Shown here piece after piece: positions 28,226 to 37,027 of a stretch of DNA of 64,000 bases. The number at the start of each line of letters is the position of its first letter. Position 1 is the first letter of the stretch. This stretch comes from Chakrabartyella piscis (GTDB taxonomy: Bacteria; Bacillota; Clostridia; Lachnospirales; Anaerotignaceae), in assembly GCA_030067835.1 (NCBI GenBank), contig CP092441.1, positions 2,728,001 through 2,792,000 on the forward strand, given 5' to 3'. Position numbers and translations under genes: made by a program. Under the pieces are notes generated by a model. That model saw nothing but the letters and a program-made list of their open reading frames with translations, was not told where the DNA came from and made no database searches.

Positions 28226-28966
28226 TTATCTTCCGCCAAAACGTCTATCTCTATTTTGGTATCCTTCTATTGCAAGAACCAAATCTTCTTTGCCAAAATC
28301 TGGCCACAATGTATCTGTAAAGCAAAATTCTGCATAGGCAATTTGCCACAACAAGAAATTGCTGATGCGTTCTTCTCCACTGGTGCGAATCACCAATTCT
28401 GGATCTGGTACACCCTTTGTGTCCAAATGTGCAGAAATCACATCTTCTGAAATATCAGATGGCTGCAATGTACCTTCAGAAACTTTTTTTGCCATTTCTT
28501 CCACTGCACGTCGAATTTCATCACGTCCACCATAGTTGAGGGCAATGTGTACAAACAAGCCATCTTTGTGCTTGGATTCCTCTTCAATCTCCAAAATTTG
28601 TTCTTGAATGTCCCCATCCAATCTGGAAATATCGCCAATGACATCCATACGCACATTGTCACCTAGGAATTTACGGAAATAGTTTTTCAGATATTGACGA
28701 AGCAAATCCATGATTGCTGCAACTTCATCTTCAGAGCGTTTCCAATTTTCTGTAGAAAATGCATATACTGTCATGTGTTGCAATCCCAATTCACGAGCAC
28801 CTTCAATGACACGTTCCAATGCTTCTGCACCGGCTTTATGACCTGCTTTTCTTGGCAATCCACGTTTGGTTGCCCATCTACCATTGCCATCCATAATAAT
28901 TGCAATGTGTTTTGGCAAATTTTCCAAATCTATAACAGGTGCTTCCTCTTTTTTCTGAAAAAACAT
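28226..28966 (-). CDS. uppS: Undecaprenyl diphosphate synthase (isoprenyl transferase)
   Basis: 246 residues. cis-Prenyltransferase building the C55 lipid carrier for wall synthesis from IPP made by the MEP genes in this cluster. Signature HIAIIMDGNGRWATKRGLPR with the catalytic Asp, then MTVYAFSTENWKRSEDEV, and the C-terminal PELVIRTSGEERISNFLLWQ plus WPDFGKEDL. Start at 28966 after GGAGGAG. A terminator hairpin lies directly before it. Confidence 0.97.
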   Translation of the reverse strand: MFFQKKEEAPVIDLENLPKHIAIIMDGNGRWATKRGLPRKAGHKAGAEALERVIEGARELGLQHMTVYAFSTENWKRSEDEVAAIMDLLRQYLKNYFRKFLGDNVRMDVIGDISRLDGDIQEQILEIEEESKHKDGLFVHIALNYGGRDEIRRAVEEMAKKVSEGTLQPSDISEDVISAHLDTKGVPDPELVIRTSGEERISNFLLWQIAYAEFCFTDTLWPDFGKEDLVLAIEGYQNRDRRFGGR

Positions 28967-28982
28967 AGTCTCCTCCATGCAA

Positions 28983-29015
28983 CAAAAACCCCTCCTAAAC
29001 TAAGAGGGGCAAGTT
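28983..29015 (-). terminator. Intrinsic terminator between frr and uppS
   Basis: CCCCTC pairs with GAGGGG across about 9 bases, followed on the minus strand by TTTTTG. It sits in the 56-bp gap after the frr stop, so pyrH-frr would end here or be attenuated before the uppS operon. No separate uppS promoter was identified. Confidence 0.75.
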
Positions 29016-29022
29016 TATCTTC

Positions 29023-29580
29023 TTATACTGCCATAATGTCTGCGCATTTTTCATCACATTTTTTATCTGCTTCTGCAACGTATTTATCTGTCAATTTTTG
29101 TGTTTCATCTTCCAATCCTTTGAGATCGTCTTCTGTGATTTCTTTTTTCTTTTCTGCTTTTTTGAAGGAATCCAAAGCATCACGACGAATGTTACGGATT
29201 GCAACTTTAGAAGCCTCTGCTTTTTTCTTGATTTCTTTGGTCAATTCTTTTCTACGATCTTCTGTAAGTTCTGGGAAGATCAAACGAATCACTTTCCCAT
29301 CGTTGTTTGGGTTGAGACCCAAATCAGACATATTGATTGCTTTTTCAATTGCTTTCAAAACGCTACTATCCCAAGGTTGGATTTGCAACATACGACCTTC
29401 TGGAACAGAGATATTGCCCACTTGGTTGATTGGTGTTGGAGAACCATAGTAATCCACCATAATTCTATCGAGTACATGGGGATTTGCACGACCTGCACGA
29501 ATGGTTGCATAGTCATTCACCAAAGCACCAATTGTTTTTGTCATTTTTTCTTCATAAGGTTTCATTTGTTCAGATGCCAT
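29023..29580 (-). CDS. frr: Ribosome recycling factor
   Basis: 185 residues, standard length. With EF-G it splits post-termination ribosomes. Diagnostic phrases: IRAGRANPHVLDRIMVDYYG, TPINQVGNISVPEGRMLQIQ, and the C-terminal LTDKYVAEADKKCDEKCAD. Start after GAGGAGG. Follows pyrH by 28 bases, the usual bacterial order. Confidence 0.98.
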   Translation of the reverse strand: MASEQMKPYEEKMTKTIGALVNDYATIRAGRANPHVLDRIMVDYYGSPTPINQVGNISVPEGRMLQIQPWDSSVLKAIEKAINMSDLGLNPNNDGKVIRLIFPELTEDRRKELTKEIKKKAEASKVAIRNIRRDALDSFKKAEKKKEITEDDLKGLEDETQKLTDKYVAEADKKCDEKCADIMAV

Positions 29581-29608
29581 AGATTTTCCTCCTCTAAATA
29601 TATATGTT

Positions 29609-30316
29609 TTAAGATACTGTTACGATTGTTCCAATTTTTTCGCCACCAACAGCACGAATGATGCTATTTTCTTCGTTCAAACCAAAAATAATCACTGGGA
29701 TTTTGCGTTCAAAACAAAGATTTGCTGCTGCGGTATCAATGACTTTCAAGCCATTTTTAATGATATCTTCTGATGTAATCACATCAATTTTTTTTGCATT
29801 TGGATTGGTTGCTGGGTCATCATCATAGACCCCATCAATGCTTTTTGCAAAGAACAAACCATCCACATCCAATTCAGCACCACGAAGGGCTGTAATGGTA
29901 TCTGTGGAGAAGAATGGGTGACCAATGCCTGCTGCAAAGATAACCACTCTACCAGCTTCCATATGTTCCACAGCAGATTCTTTGGAGAACAACTCTGAAA
30001 CTGTACCAATGGTGATTGGTGTTTGTACACGAGCCACAATGCCTGCTTGACGGAAAGAATCAGCCAAATAGATGGCATTCATAACCGTTGCCAACATACC
30101 AATTTGGTCTGCTTTTGTACGATCCATTTCAGAAGTTGCACTTCTACCACGCCAGAAGTTGCCACCACCAACAACCAAACAAACTTGAGTCCCTTTATCC
30201 AATACAGTTTTGATTTGTGCAATCAAACCACGGATGATTTCATCGTCAAAAGTGACGCCATCTTTATCTCCTGCCAAAGCTTCGCCACTGAGTTTTAAAA
30301 TAATTCGATTATACAT
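29609..30316 (-). CDS. pyrH: UMP kinase
   Basis: 235 residues. Phosphorylates UMP to UDP in pyrimidine synthesis; bacterial hexameric type of the amino-acid kinase fold. N-terminal RIILKLSGEALAGDKDGVTF, VVGGGNFWRGRSATSEMDRT, GIGHPFFSTDTITALRGAEL and the UTP-regulatory GVYDDDPATNPNAKK region are characteristic. Start after GGGAGG. First gene of the pyrH-frr unit; a gap of 463 bp with repeats precedes it. Confidence 0.97.
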   Translation of the reverse strand: MYNRIILKLSGEALAGDKDGVTFDDEIIRGLIAQIKTVLDKGTQVCLVVGGGNFWRGRSATSEMDRTKADQIGMLATVMNAIYLADSFRQAGIVARVQTPITIGTVSELFSKESAVEHMEAGRVVIFAAGIGHPFFSTDTITALRGAELDVDGLFFAKSIDGVYDDDPATNPNAKKIDVITSEDIIKNGLKVIDTAAANLCFERKIPVIIFGLNEENSIIRAVGGEKIGTIVTVS

Positions 30317-30779
30317 ATGTCTCTAGCCTCCCTTATTCTACTAATGTACCACAAATTCTGTAAAATTTCCAGATTTTTATGGAGAAAGTCCTTACATTTT
30401 TGTTAAGAAACCTCTGGGAAATGACAAATTCCATTGTTTTTTCTATTCTGCGCAAAATCCATACAAAATCTCAAATCAGATTGTGTTGACAAATTCTAAA
30501 ATTGAAGAAGATTTATATTTTACGTAGTTGCGGAGCGATGAGGGCATCGCTCCCTACGAAAACCCAAAACGTAAATACGATATACTTGTAGGGGATGGCG
30601 TCCTCGACATCCCGTCATGAATAACCACGAAACTCAAGTATGCAGTTGTAGGGGCGATTCACGAATCGACCGTTGAAATTCAAACGAGTGACGAAACGTC
30701 ACCCCTACAGATTATAAGTATAATAGGTGTTCCACAAACAAAAAAATAACCTGCAACAATTACAGGTTACTCATTAATC
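30317..30779. repeat. Intergenic cluster of four hairpin units
   Basis: No gene in these 463 bp. Hairpin units occur at 30532-30558 (stem GAGCGATG/CATCGCTC), 30587-30617 (reverse, GGGATG-type), 30646-30675 (reverse, CGATTC/GAATCG) and 30685-30710 (GTGACG/CGTCAC). They are separated by 20-30 bases of AT-rich DNA. The promoter of pyrH should lie in 30320-30420 but was not resolved. Confidence 0.75.
30742..30775 (-). terminator. Intrinsic terminator after TSCPD gene
   Basis: TAACCTG and CAGGTTA form the stem around a 9-base loop, with seven T following on the minus strand. It ends the gene whose stop is at 30780. Confidence 0.75.
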
Positions 30780-31031
30780 TTATTGGTTTTGCAAAACATC
30801 TTCTAGTGCCACTGCCAATTGGTCTGGGCAACTGCTATTTCTCATGCCACAAGTGATACCTTTCATACGTTTTGCTGCTTCTTCTGGTTGCATCCCTTCC
30901 ATAAGCGCTGCCAAACCTTTATGATTGCCATCGCATCCGCCAAGAAAAACCACATTTTTCAAAACACCATCTTCAATATCAAAATCCACTTTTGCTGCAC
31001 AAATTCCCTTTGTTGGATATGTATAATGCAT
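30780..31031 (-). CDS. TSCPD-domain protein (TIGR03905-like)
   Basis: 83 residues. The pattern GGCDGNHKGLAALMEGM, then ITCGMRNSSCPDQL, with conserved Cys residues, matches the small TSCPD family found as the C-terminal domain of some ribonucleotide reductases and as free-standing proteins in anaerobes. A metal-binding role is likely; the cellular role is unknown. Start after AGGAGG. Confidence 0.85.
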   Translation of the reverse strand: MHYTYPTKGICAAKVDFDIEDGVLKNVVFLGGCDGNHKGLAALMEGMQPEEAAKRMKGITCGMRNSSCPDQLAVALEDVLQNQ

Positions 31032-31067
31032 TTATTTTCCTCCTATTGTCACATACTTCTATGTAAT

Positions 31068-31096
31068 AAAAAAAGTGAGCATATACTCACTTTTTT
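31068..31096. terminator. Bidirectional terminator between ferredoxin and TSCPD genes
   Basis: AAAGTGAG and CTCACTTT flank a short loop with A/T runs on both sides, so it can act in either direction. It lies just after the ferredoxin stop at 31104. Confidence 0.7.
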
Positions 31097-31103
31097 ACGC
31101 TTA

Positions 31104-31274
31104 TTATTCAGCTTTGATTGCACCTGTTGGACATGTACCAACACATGTACCACAGTCGATACATTCAGCACCTTTAATTTCAAAAACGCCACCTGCGTCA
31201 ACGATACATCCTGTTGGACAATCACCAGCACAAGCGCCACAACCAATACATTCAGGTCCGATTACGTGAGCCAT
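31104..31274 (-). CDS. Clostridial-type 2x[4Fe-4S] ferredoxin
   Basis: 56 residues, MAHVIGPECIGCGACAGDCP onward. Two CxxCxxCxxxCP cluster motifs (CIGCGACAGDCPTGC and CIDCGTCVGTCPTGA) in the pseudo-symmetric layout of the small clostridial ferredoxins, low-potential electron carriers for pyruvate:ferredoxin oxidoreductase, hydrogenase and similar enzymes. Start at 31274 preceded by AGGAGGTG. Possible electron donor for ispG and radical-SAM enzymes; that link is inference. Confidence 0.95.
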   Translation of the reverse strand: MAHVIGPECIGCGACAGDCPTGCIVDAGGVFEIKGAECIDCGTCVGTCPTGAIKAE

Positions 31275-31439
31275 TTTACACACCTCCTCTTGGTTTAAAC
31301 TCTATCACAGCTATTGTATCTTATGAATACCGAGTTTTTCAAGGCAAACTTGTCTTTTTTGCAAAATAATTTAAAAATGCCATGTTGTATTCATAATTAT
31401 ACAACACAGCGCCCATTTTTTTACATATTTTATTCACAA

Positions 31440-32921
31440 TCAACCGTGGAACAATTTCTTTGTTTGGTATTTTGGTTCACAAGTCAAATGCACACCCAAC
31501 TTACCAAAAATGTTTTCATCTACAGCAGACAAAATTACAGAAGAATGCACTTCACAAGTTTTCAGTTTTTCCAATTGTGCCAAAGCCAATTTTGCATTTT
31601 CATCTGTGTTGGCACTGATGCAAAGAGCAATCAAAACCTCATCTGTATGCAAACGTGGGTTATGGTTCCCCAAGTTGCCAACTTTCAATTTTTGGATGGG
31701 TTCAATGACTTCTGGTGCAATGACTTTCACATCTTCTTGCAGTCCTGCCAAAGCTTTCAGTGCATTGAGCAACATTGCAGATGCAGCACCCAAAAGTGGT
31801 GATGTTTTGCCTGTGATGATTCTGCCATCAGTAAGTTCAATACCCACTGCCGGTTCACCTGTTTCTTCTGCTTTTTTCTGAACCACATCAATGACTGGTC
31901 TATCAGAAACAGTCAATTTTGCTTGACGCAAAAGCAATTCCAATTTGCCAACCACTTCGTCAGGTGCATTGCCTTTTCTATGATCACAAAGACCTTTGTA
32001 ATATCTTCTAATGATTTCGTTGTTGGATGCTTTTTGTGTTGCTGCATCATCAAAAATACAGTTTCCAGCCATATTCACACCCATGTCTGTTGGGGATTTA
32101 TATGGGGATTTGCCATAGATTTCTTCAAACATGGCATTGAGCACTGGGAACACTTCCACATCTCTATTGTAATTGATGGTGGTTTCACCATATGCTTCCA
32201 AATGGAATGGGTCAATCATATTCACATCGTTGAGGTCAGCAGTTGCCGCTTCATATGCAATATTCACAGGATGTTTCAATGGAAGGTTCCAAATTGGGAA
32301 GGTTTCAAACTTCGCATACCCTGCTTTTACACCTCTTTTATTTTCATGATACAATTGAGACAAACAAGTTGCCATTTTTCCACTACCTGGACCTGGTGCT
32401 GTGACCACAACCAAAGAACGTTCTGTTTCAATATAATCATTTTTGCCATAGCCATCATCGCTGACAATCAAGCTGATATTAGAAGGATATCCAGCAATTG
32501 GATAGTGTTTGTACACCTTCAAGCCAAGTGTTTCCAATTTCTTTTCATATGCCACAGCAGATGCTTGTCCATTGAATTGCGCCAAAACCACGCTACCCAC
32601 ATACAAGCCATAGCCACGAAACGCATCAATCAAACGCAATACATCCATATCATATGTGATGCCCAAGTCGCCACGTACTTTGTTTTTTTCAATATCACCA
32701 GCGTTGATGACAATGACGATTTCAGCTTCGTCCTTAAGCTGCACCAACATATTCACTTTACTATCTGGTTTGAATCCAGGCAACACTCGTGATGCATGGT
32801 AATCGTCGAAGAGTTTACCACCAAATTCCAAATACAACTTTCCACCAAACTGACCAATTCTTTCTTTGATATGATGTGATTGCATGGTCAAATACTTATC
32901 GTTATCAAATCCCAACTGCAT
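31440..32921 (-). CDS. DUF1846 family protein
   Basis: 493 residues, full family length. Phrases GFDNDKYLTMQSHHIKERI, FGGKLFDDYHASRVLPGF, TAPGPGSGKMATCLSQLYHE and MGVNMAGNCIFDDAATQKAS identify DUF1846, a conserved Firmicutes protein with a P-loop-like GPGSGK segment. Function not established. Start after AGGAGG. Flanked by a 165-bp gap before the ferredoxin and a repeat-rich 530-bp gap upstream, so probably monocistronic. Confidence 0.92.
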   Translation of the reverse strand: MQLGFDNDKYLTMQSHHIKERIGQFGGKLYLEFGGKLFDDYHASRVLPGFKPDSKVNMLVQLKDEAEIVIVINAGDIEKNKVRGDLGITYDMDVLRLIDAFRGYGLYVGSVVLAQFNGQASAVAYEKKLETLGLKVYKHYPIAGYPSNISLIVSDDGYGKNDYIETERSLVVVTAPGPGSGKMATCLSQLYHENKRGVKAGYAKFETFPIWNLPLKHPVNIAYEAATADLNDVNMIDPFHLEAYGETTINYNRDVEVFPVLNAMFEEIYGKSPYKSPTDMGVNMAGNCIFDDAATQKASNNEIIRRYYKGLCDHRKGNAPDEVVGKLELLLRQAKLTVSDRPVIDVVQKKAEETGEPAVGIELTDGRIITGKTSPLLGAASAMLLNALKALAGLQEDVKVIAPEVIEPIQKLKVGNLGNHNPRLHTDEVLIALCISANTDENAKLALAQLEKLKTCEVHSSVILSAVDENIFGKLGVHLTCEPKYQTKKLFHG

Positions 32922-33453
32922 ACGATTCCTCCTTGTATAACTTTATGTCCCAATCTTTTCCATTATTCGCCCAAAACAAAACAATGAGAAGTCACCCTCC
33001 CATTGTATTTTTCTCCCTATGTGTTACCACTGTTACAAATTATACCCTGTTTCCACAAGTTTCGCAATGGGTTTATACCCTTTTTTCTTGATTTTTCTAA
33101 GGTTTTACAGTCGATTCGTGAATCGCCCCTACAATTGCAACAGGTGAAATCAATTCGCAGCTTGCAGGGGTGAGTTTCCATGCCCACCCATTTGTTTTGC
33201 AGCAATTTATAACAGGCGCTCACAGGTCGCCCCTACAAGTACACCATATTTATGGTTTCGGTTTTTGTAGGGAGCAATGCCCTCATCGCTCTGTTGTTGT
33301 GGCACATAACGGGAGGATGATATCCTCCCCTACGATTGTATCACAAATTGGATTGTATTACATTTCAGGTTTCGTGGCAATTTATTACGGGATGTCGAGG
33401 ACGCCATCCCCTACGGTTATATTGTATTTTAGATTACATCAAGTCCTTCATCA
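32922..33453. repeat. Intergenic cluster of six hairpin units
   Basis: No gene in 532 bp. Hairpin units occur at about 33108-33134 (CGATTC/GAATCG), 33171-33193 (reverse, GGGTG/CACCC), 33211-33238 (GGCG/CGCC), 33266-33293 (reverse, GAGC/GCTC), 33306-33335 (GGAGGAT/ATCCTCC) and 33384-33416 (GGGATG/CATCCC), all joined to a CCCTAC flank. This is the densest group in the window. Confidence 0.75.
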
Positions 33454-34182
33454 TTAGCCTTTTGTATGTGACAAACAAAAGATTCTGACTTCCTTTGCGC
33501 CTTTACGATACAATTCTTTGCTACATTCATTTGCAGTGGTGCCTGTAGTGAAAATATCATCCACCAACAAGACTGCTTTATCTTTGCACTTTTGAGCTGT
33601 AAACACACCTTTTAGGTTGCTTTCACGCTTTTTACCATCTAATTTGCTTTGTGGTTTGGTGTTTTTGGTTCGTTGCAAAACATCTTCTTCATATGGAATG
33701 TCACAGATTTCTGAAATCCATTCACACAAAATCCCACTTTGATTGAAGCCACGTTTTCGTTGTTTCTTAGGGTGCAATGGCACTGGTGTTATGAAATCCA
33801 TTTCTGCAATCCAATCTTTATGAAATTGCAACAAATATTCAGCCATCAAAATACCATAGGTATCACCATCCACTTTGCCACCGCTATACTTATATCTGGC
33901 AATGCCTTTACGCACATCATCATACACAAACGCTGCACATGCCTTGGTAAACACAGGTCTTTTACGCAAACACTGTTCACATAAGGTGCCACCAATAGCT
34001 GGTTTTCCACAAATTTCACACACATCACCTTGGATATAAGGGGTTTCCTGTTCACAATGGGCACAAAGTCTTTGATCCCATTTTGCAAAATGCAGATGCT
34101 TACCACAAATGACGCAATATGGTGGAAAGAACACATACATAATGTATTCCCGTATCTCATCTACAATTTCTTCAAAACTCAT
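33454..34182 (-). CDS. comF: ComF-type phosphoribosyltransferase-like protein
   Basis: 242 residues. N-terminal zinc fingers (CVICGKHLHFAKWDQRLCAH, CEICGKPAIGGTLCEQCL) and a C-terminal phosphoribosyltransferase domain with the PRPP loop AVLLVDDIFTTGTTANEC, preceded by PVPLHPKKQRKRGFNQS. ComF helps uptake of single-stranded DNA in competent bacteria; related proteins occur in non-competent species. Its ATG overlaps the recD2 stop by four bases, linking it to a DNA helicase that can process recombination intermediates. Confidence 0.92.
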   Translation of the reverse strand: MSFEEIVDEIREYIMYVFFPPYCVICGKHLHFAKWDQRLCAHCEQETPYIQGDVCEICGKPAIGGTLCEQCLRKRPVFTKACAAFVYDDVRKGIARYKYSGGKVDGDTYGILMAEYLLQFHKDWIAEMDFITPVPLHPKKQRKRGFNQSGILCEWISEICDIPYEEDVLQRTKNTKPQSKLDGKKRESNLKGVFTAQKCKDKAVLLVDDIFTTGTTANECSKELYRKGAKEVRIFCLSHTKG

Positions 34183-36416
34183 TCAAACATCACCTCATGT
34201 AAATGACCAATACGTTTTGCAAGTCCTGTAAATCTGCCAACTTCTTTATCGTTATATACCATAGAATTGACCGTTTCTGTTAACCCAGTCAATACCACAA
34301 ATTGTTTTGCACGTGTCACCGCTGTATACAGTAAATTTCTGGTCATTAGCATTGGTGGTCCACTGTAAATTGGTAGAATGACCACTGGATATTCACTACC
34401 TTGTGATTTATGAATGGTGATGGCATAAGCAAGCTCCAATTCTTCCAATTGATTCCAGTCATAATCCACCAATTTCCCATCATCAAACACCACTTGTAAA
34501 CTTTCTTCATGATTATCAATCTTTGTAATGCGACCTGCATCCCCATTGTACACACCAAGTCCTTCATCGGTACGTCTACCAGAAGCATTGTAGATTCTCC
34601 AAACCATATTGTAATTGTTTTTGATTTGCATAACCTTATCCCCTTCACGGAACACAATTTGACGAAATTCTTTTTCCGCTTTCTTGGAGGATGGAGGATT
34701 TAAAGTGGCTTGCAACATTTGGTTCAAGTTTTGTACACCCAAAATCCCTTTTCTCATTGGTGTCAAAATCTGCATTTGTGTCAATGGATCGCAACCAGTA
34801 TACTCCGGTAATCTTGTGGTCACCAAATCACGAATGGCACCCAAAACTTCTTCTGCATAGCTTCTGCGTACAAAGAAGAAATCGGTTCCACTTTCATTTA
34901 AGATGGGTTCTTCCCCCTGGTTGATTCTATGGGCATTCATAATGATTGCACTTTCACGTGCTTGACGAAATACATGATGCAAACGCACCACTTCTAGGCA
35001 ATCGCTACGAATCATATCCTTCAAAACATTGCCAGCACCAACTGATGGCAACTGATCCACATCACCTACAAAAATCAAGCGTGTTCCATTGGCAACTGCT
35101 TTCAACAATGCATGCATCAAATGCAAATCCACCATAGATGTTTCGTCCACAATAATGGCATCTGCTTCGATGGGATCATCTTCATTTTTTTCAAATGTTT
35201 GACGTTTGCTATCGTCATTGACATAGGTGGTTCCCAGCAATCTATGGAGTGTTTTGGCTTCTACTCCAGTTGCTTCTGTCATACGCTTTGCTGCACGTCC
35301 TGTGGGTGCTGCCAAAACCACTTCTTGGTCATCCTCTTCCAACAAACGTAAAATGGTGTTGATGGTTGTGGTTTTACCAGTACCAGGACCACCTGTGATG
35401 ATGAGTACACCACCAGACATTGCCGCTTGTACCGCAACTCTTTGTTCTGGTGCCAATTCCACATTGGTTTCCTTTTCTATACGCAAAATTTCACGTTCTA
35501 TTTGTGCTTCGTTGATTTCTGTACGTTCCAAAGAAAGCTCCAACAAACGCTTTGCAACTGCCATTTCTGCATAGTAATAGAAATTCAAATATACCACATC
35601 TCTACCATAGAGTTTCTCTTGATGGACTTGACTTTCCACTTGCAATTCACGGATTGCATTTTCCAAAAGCAATTCATCCACATGCAACAATGCAACACCT
35701 TGTGCCAGAAGTTGCTCCTTTGGTAAGAAACAATCCCCCTTTGTGGCTGCCAAATTCAAAACATATTTGATGGCTGCACGTATACGTTCTGGGCTGTCTG
35801 CTGCAATGCCTGCACTGGCTGCCATCTGGTCTGCCATCAAAAACCCAATACCAGATACTTCATCTGCCAAACGATATGGGTTGGATTTCACAATTTCAAA
35901 GGTACGACTTTTGTATTTTTTGTAGATACGCATTGCATAAGCAGGTGAAATATCATATCCTTGTAAAAATACCATAACATTTCTCAGCTCAAATTGTTCT
36001 GAAAAGATTTCTGAAATGCGTTGTGCCTTTTCATATGTAATACCTTTGATTTCTGTCAAAAGGTCAGGTTTTTCTTCAATGACATAGAAGGTTGCATCCC
36101 CAAAACGATCTGCAATTTTCTTTGCAGTCTTGGGTCCCAAACCTTTGATGAGACCAGATGCCAAATAGCGTTCCATACCTTCTTTTGTGGTGGGCAATGC
36201 TTTTTCACAAAATGCCACTTGGAGTTGTTTCCCATAAACAGGATGTGTTGTCCAACTGCCACGAATGTCCAAATTTTCACCTCTATGCACCTGTGGTACT
36301 GTGCCAACACATGTGACTTCATCGCCATCACTTTCCAATACAAACACTGCATATCCATTGTCTTTATTTTGATAAATCACTTCTGTGATCTCGCCTTTTA
36401 GGGTTACTTCTTCCAC
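34179..36416 (-). CDS. recD2: RecD2-type ATP-dependent DNA helicase
   Basis: 745 residues. 5'-3' SF1B helicase used in repair. N-terminal OB-like domain (TLKGEITEVIYQNKDNGYAV), a HhH-type region (GLIKGLGPKTAKKIADRFGD), Walker A in ITGGPGTGKTTTINTIL, Walker B-type DETSMVD, GDVDQLPSVGAG, and the C-terminal UvrD-like AYAITIHKSQGSEYPVVILP and LLYTAVTRAK. Start taken as GTG at 36416 because GGAGGTGA precedes it; the longer frame to 36509 runs through a hairpin repeat and has no ribosome site. Confidence 0.92.
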   Translation of the reverse strand: MEEVTLKGEITEVIYQNKDNGYAVFVLESDGDEVTCVGTVPQVHRGENLDIRGSWTTHPVYGKQLQVAFCEKALPTTKEGMERYLASGLIKGLGPKTAKKIADRFGDATFYVIEEKPDLLTEIKGITYEKAQRISEIFSEQFELRNVMVFLQGYDISPAYAMRIYKKYKSRTFEIVKSNPYRLADEVSGIGFLMADQMAASAGIAADSPERIRAAIKYVLNLAATKGDCFLPKEQLLAQGVALLHVDELLLENAIRELQVESQVHQEKLYGRDVVYLNFYYYAEMAVAKRLLELSLERTEINEAQIEREILRIEKETNVELAPEQRVAVQAAMSGGVLIITGGPGTGKTTTINTILRLLEEDDQEVVLAAPTGRAAKRMTEATGVEAKTLHRLLGTTYVNDDSKRQTFEKNEDDPIEADAIIVDETSMVDLHLMHALLKAVANGTRLIFVGDVDQLPSVGAGNVLKDMIRSDCLEVVRLHHVFRQARESAIIMNAHRINQGEEPILNESGTDFFFVRRSYAEEVLGAIRDLVTTRLPEYTGCDPLTQMQILTPMRKGILGVQNLNQMLQATLNPPSSKKAEKEFRQIVFREGDKVMQIKNNYNMVWRIYNASGRRTDEGLGVYNGDAGRITKIDNHEESLQVVFDDGKLVDYDWNQLEELELAYAITIHKSQGSEYPVVILPIYSGPPMLMTRNLLYTAVTRAKQFVVLTGLTETVNSMVYNDKEVGRFTGLAKRIGHLHEVMFE

Positions 36417-36459
36417 TACTTCACCTCCAAGATGGGTTTTGTATATATTTTCGATTGCA

Positions 36460-36490
36460 TAACGGGTGCCCACATAGGGATCCCTACAAT
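36460..36490. repeat. Interspersed hairpin unit upstream of recD2
   Basis: ATAACGGGTGCCCACATAGG runs into a CCCTACAATA flank. It is the last unit of the family on this side, with a slightly mismatched GGTGCCC-type stem. Nothing else is recognised in 36417-36621. Confidence 0.6.
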
Positions 36491-36621
36491 ACAAACAGAA
36501 TATTCTCATATCATACTACCACAAAATGAATAAAAAGAGAACGGTTGTTCTAAATCATTTGTGGTTTTCTTTTGAGAAACATAAAAAATGCAAACCACAT
36601 AATTGTAGTCTGCACCCTTTT

Positions 36622-37023
36622 TCACTCTTGTAAATATATTTTGATATCAATTTTCACCCAATTCCCTTTGACTTCTTTTTGAGAAATCCGACCAAATAAC
36701 AACTTTCCTGCATCCATCAAACGTGCAAAGATAATATTATCCACCTTTGGTACGTATCCAATTTTGACTCCACTTGATGTCTGAATCAAAATGGCTTTTG
36801 GGTCATATGGATTGTTGGGTTCACGCAAAAAAATCAATTTATCTTCTATATTAAGATAAGGTTCCAATTCTTTGATACCTTCTATATGCGTTGTTCCAGC
36901 AACATGGGTATCAAACAAATAAATCTCGTGGGCAAATGGTTTTGGCATTACCAAATCACCACCATGACCTCCATGTAGCAAGCTGACAAAGCCCCCACTT
37001 CCACTAGGTATCAAATCTGCCAT
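36622..37023 (-). CDS. HIRAN-domain protein
   Basis: 133 residues. The HIRAN domain spans most of the protein: HVAGTTHIEGIKELEPYL, KLIFLREPNNPYDPKAILIQ and IGYVPKVDNIIFARLMDAGK. HIRAN domains bind DNA 3' ends or damaged DNA, and small stand-alone versions are common in Clostridia. It starts four bases after the J-domain gene with GAGGTGA, so the two are co-translated. Confidence 0.88.
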   Translation of the reverse strand: MADLIPSGSGGFVSLLHGGHGGDLVMPKPFAHEIYLFDTHVAGTTHIEGIKELEPYLNIEDKLIFLREPNNPYDPKAILIQTSSGVKIGYVPKVDNIIFARLMDAGKLLFGRISQKEVKGNWVKIDIKIYLQE

Positions 37024-37027
37024 AGTA

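Noticed and set aside
17931..36490. Interspersed repeats as a possible CRISPR array
   Set aside because: Units are palindromic, irregularly spaced, in both orientations and spread over 19 kb with no uniform spacers or cas1/cas2 genes.
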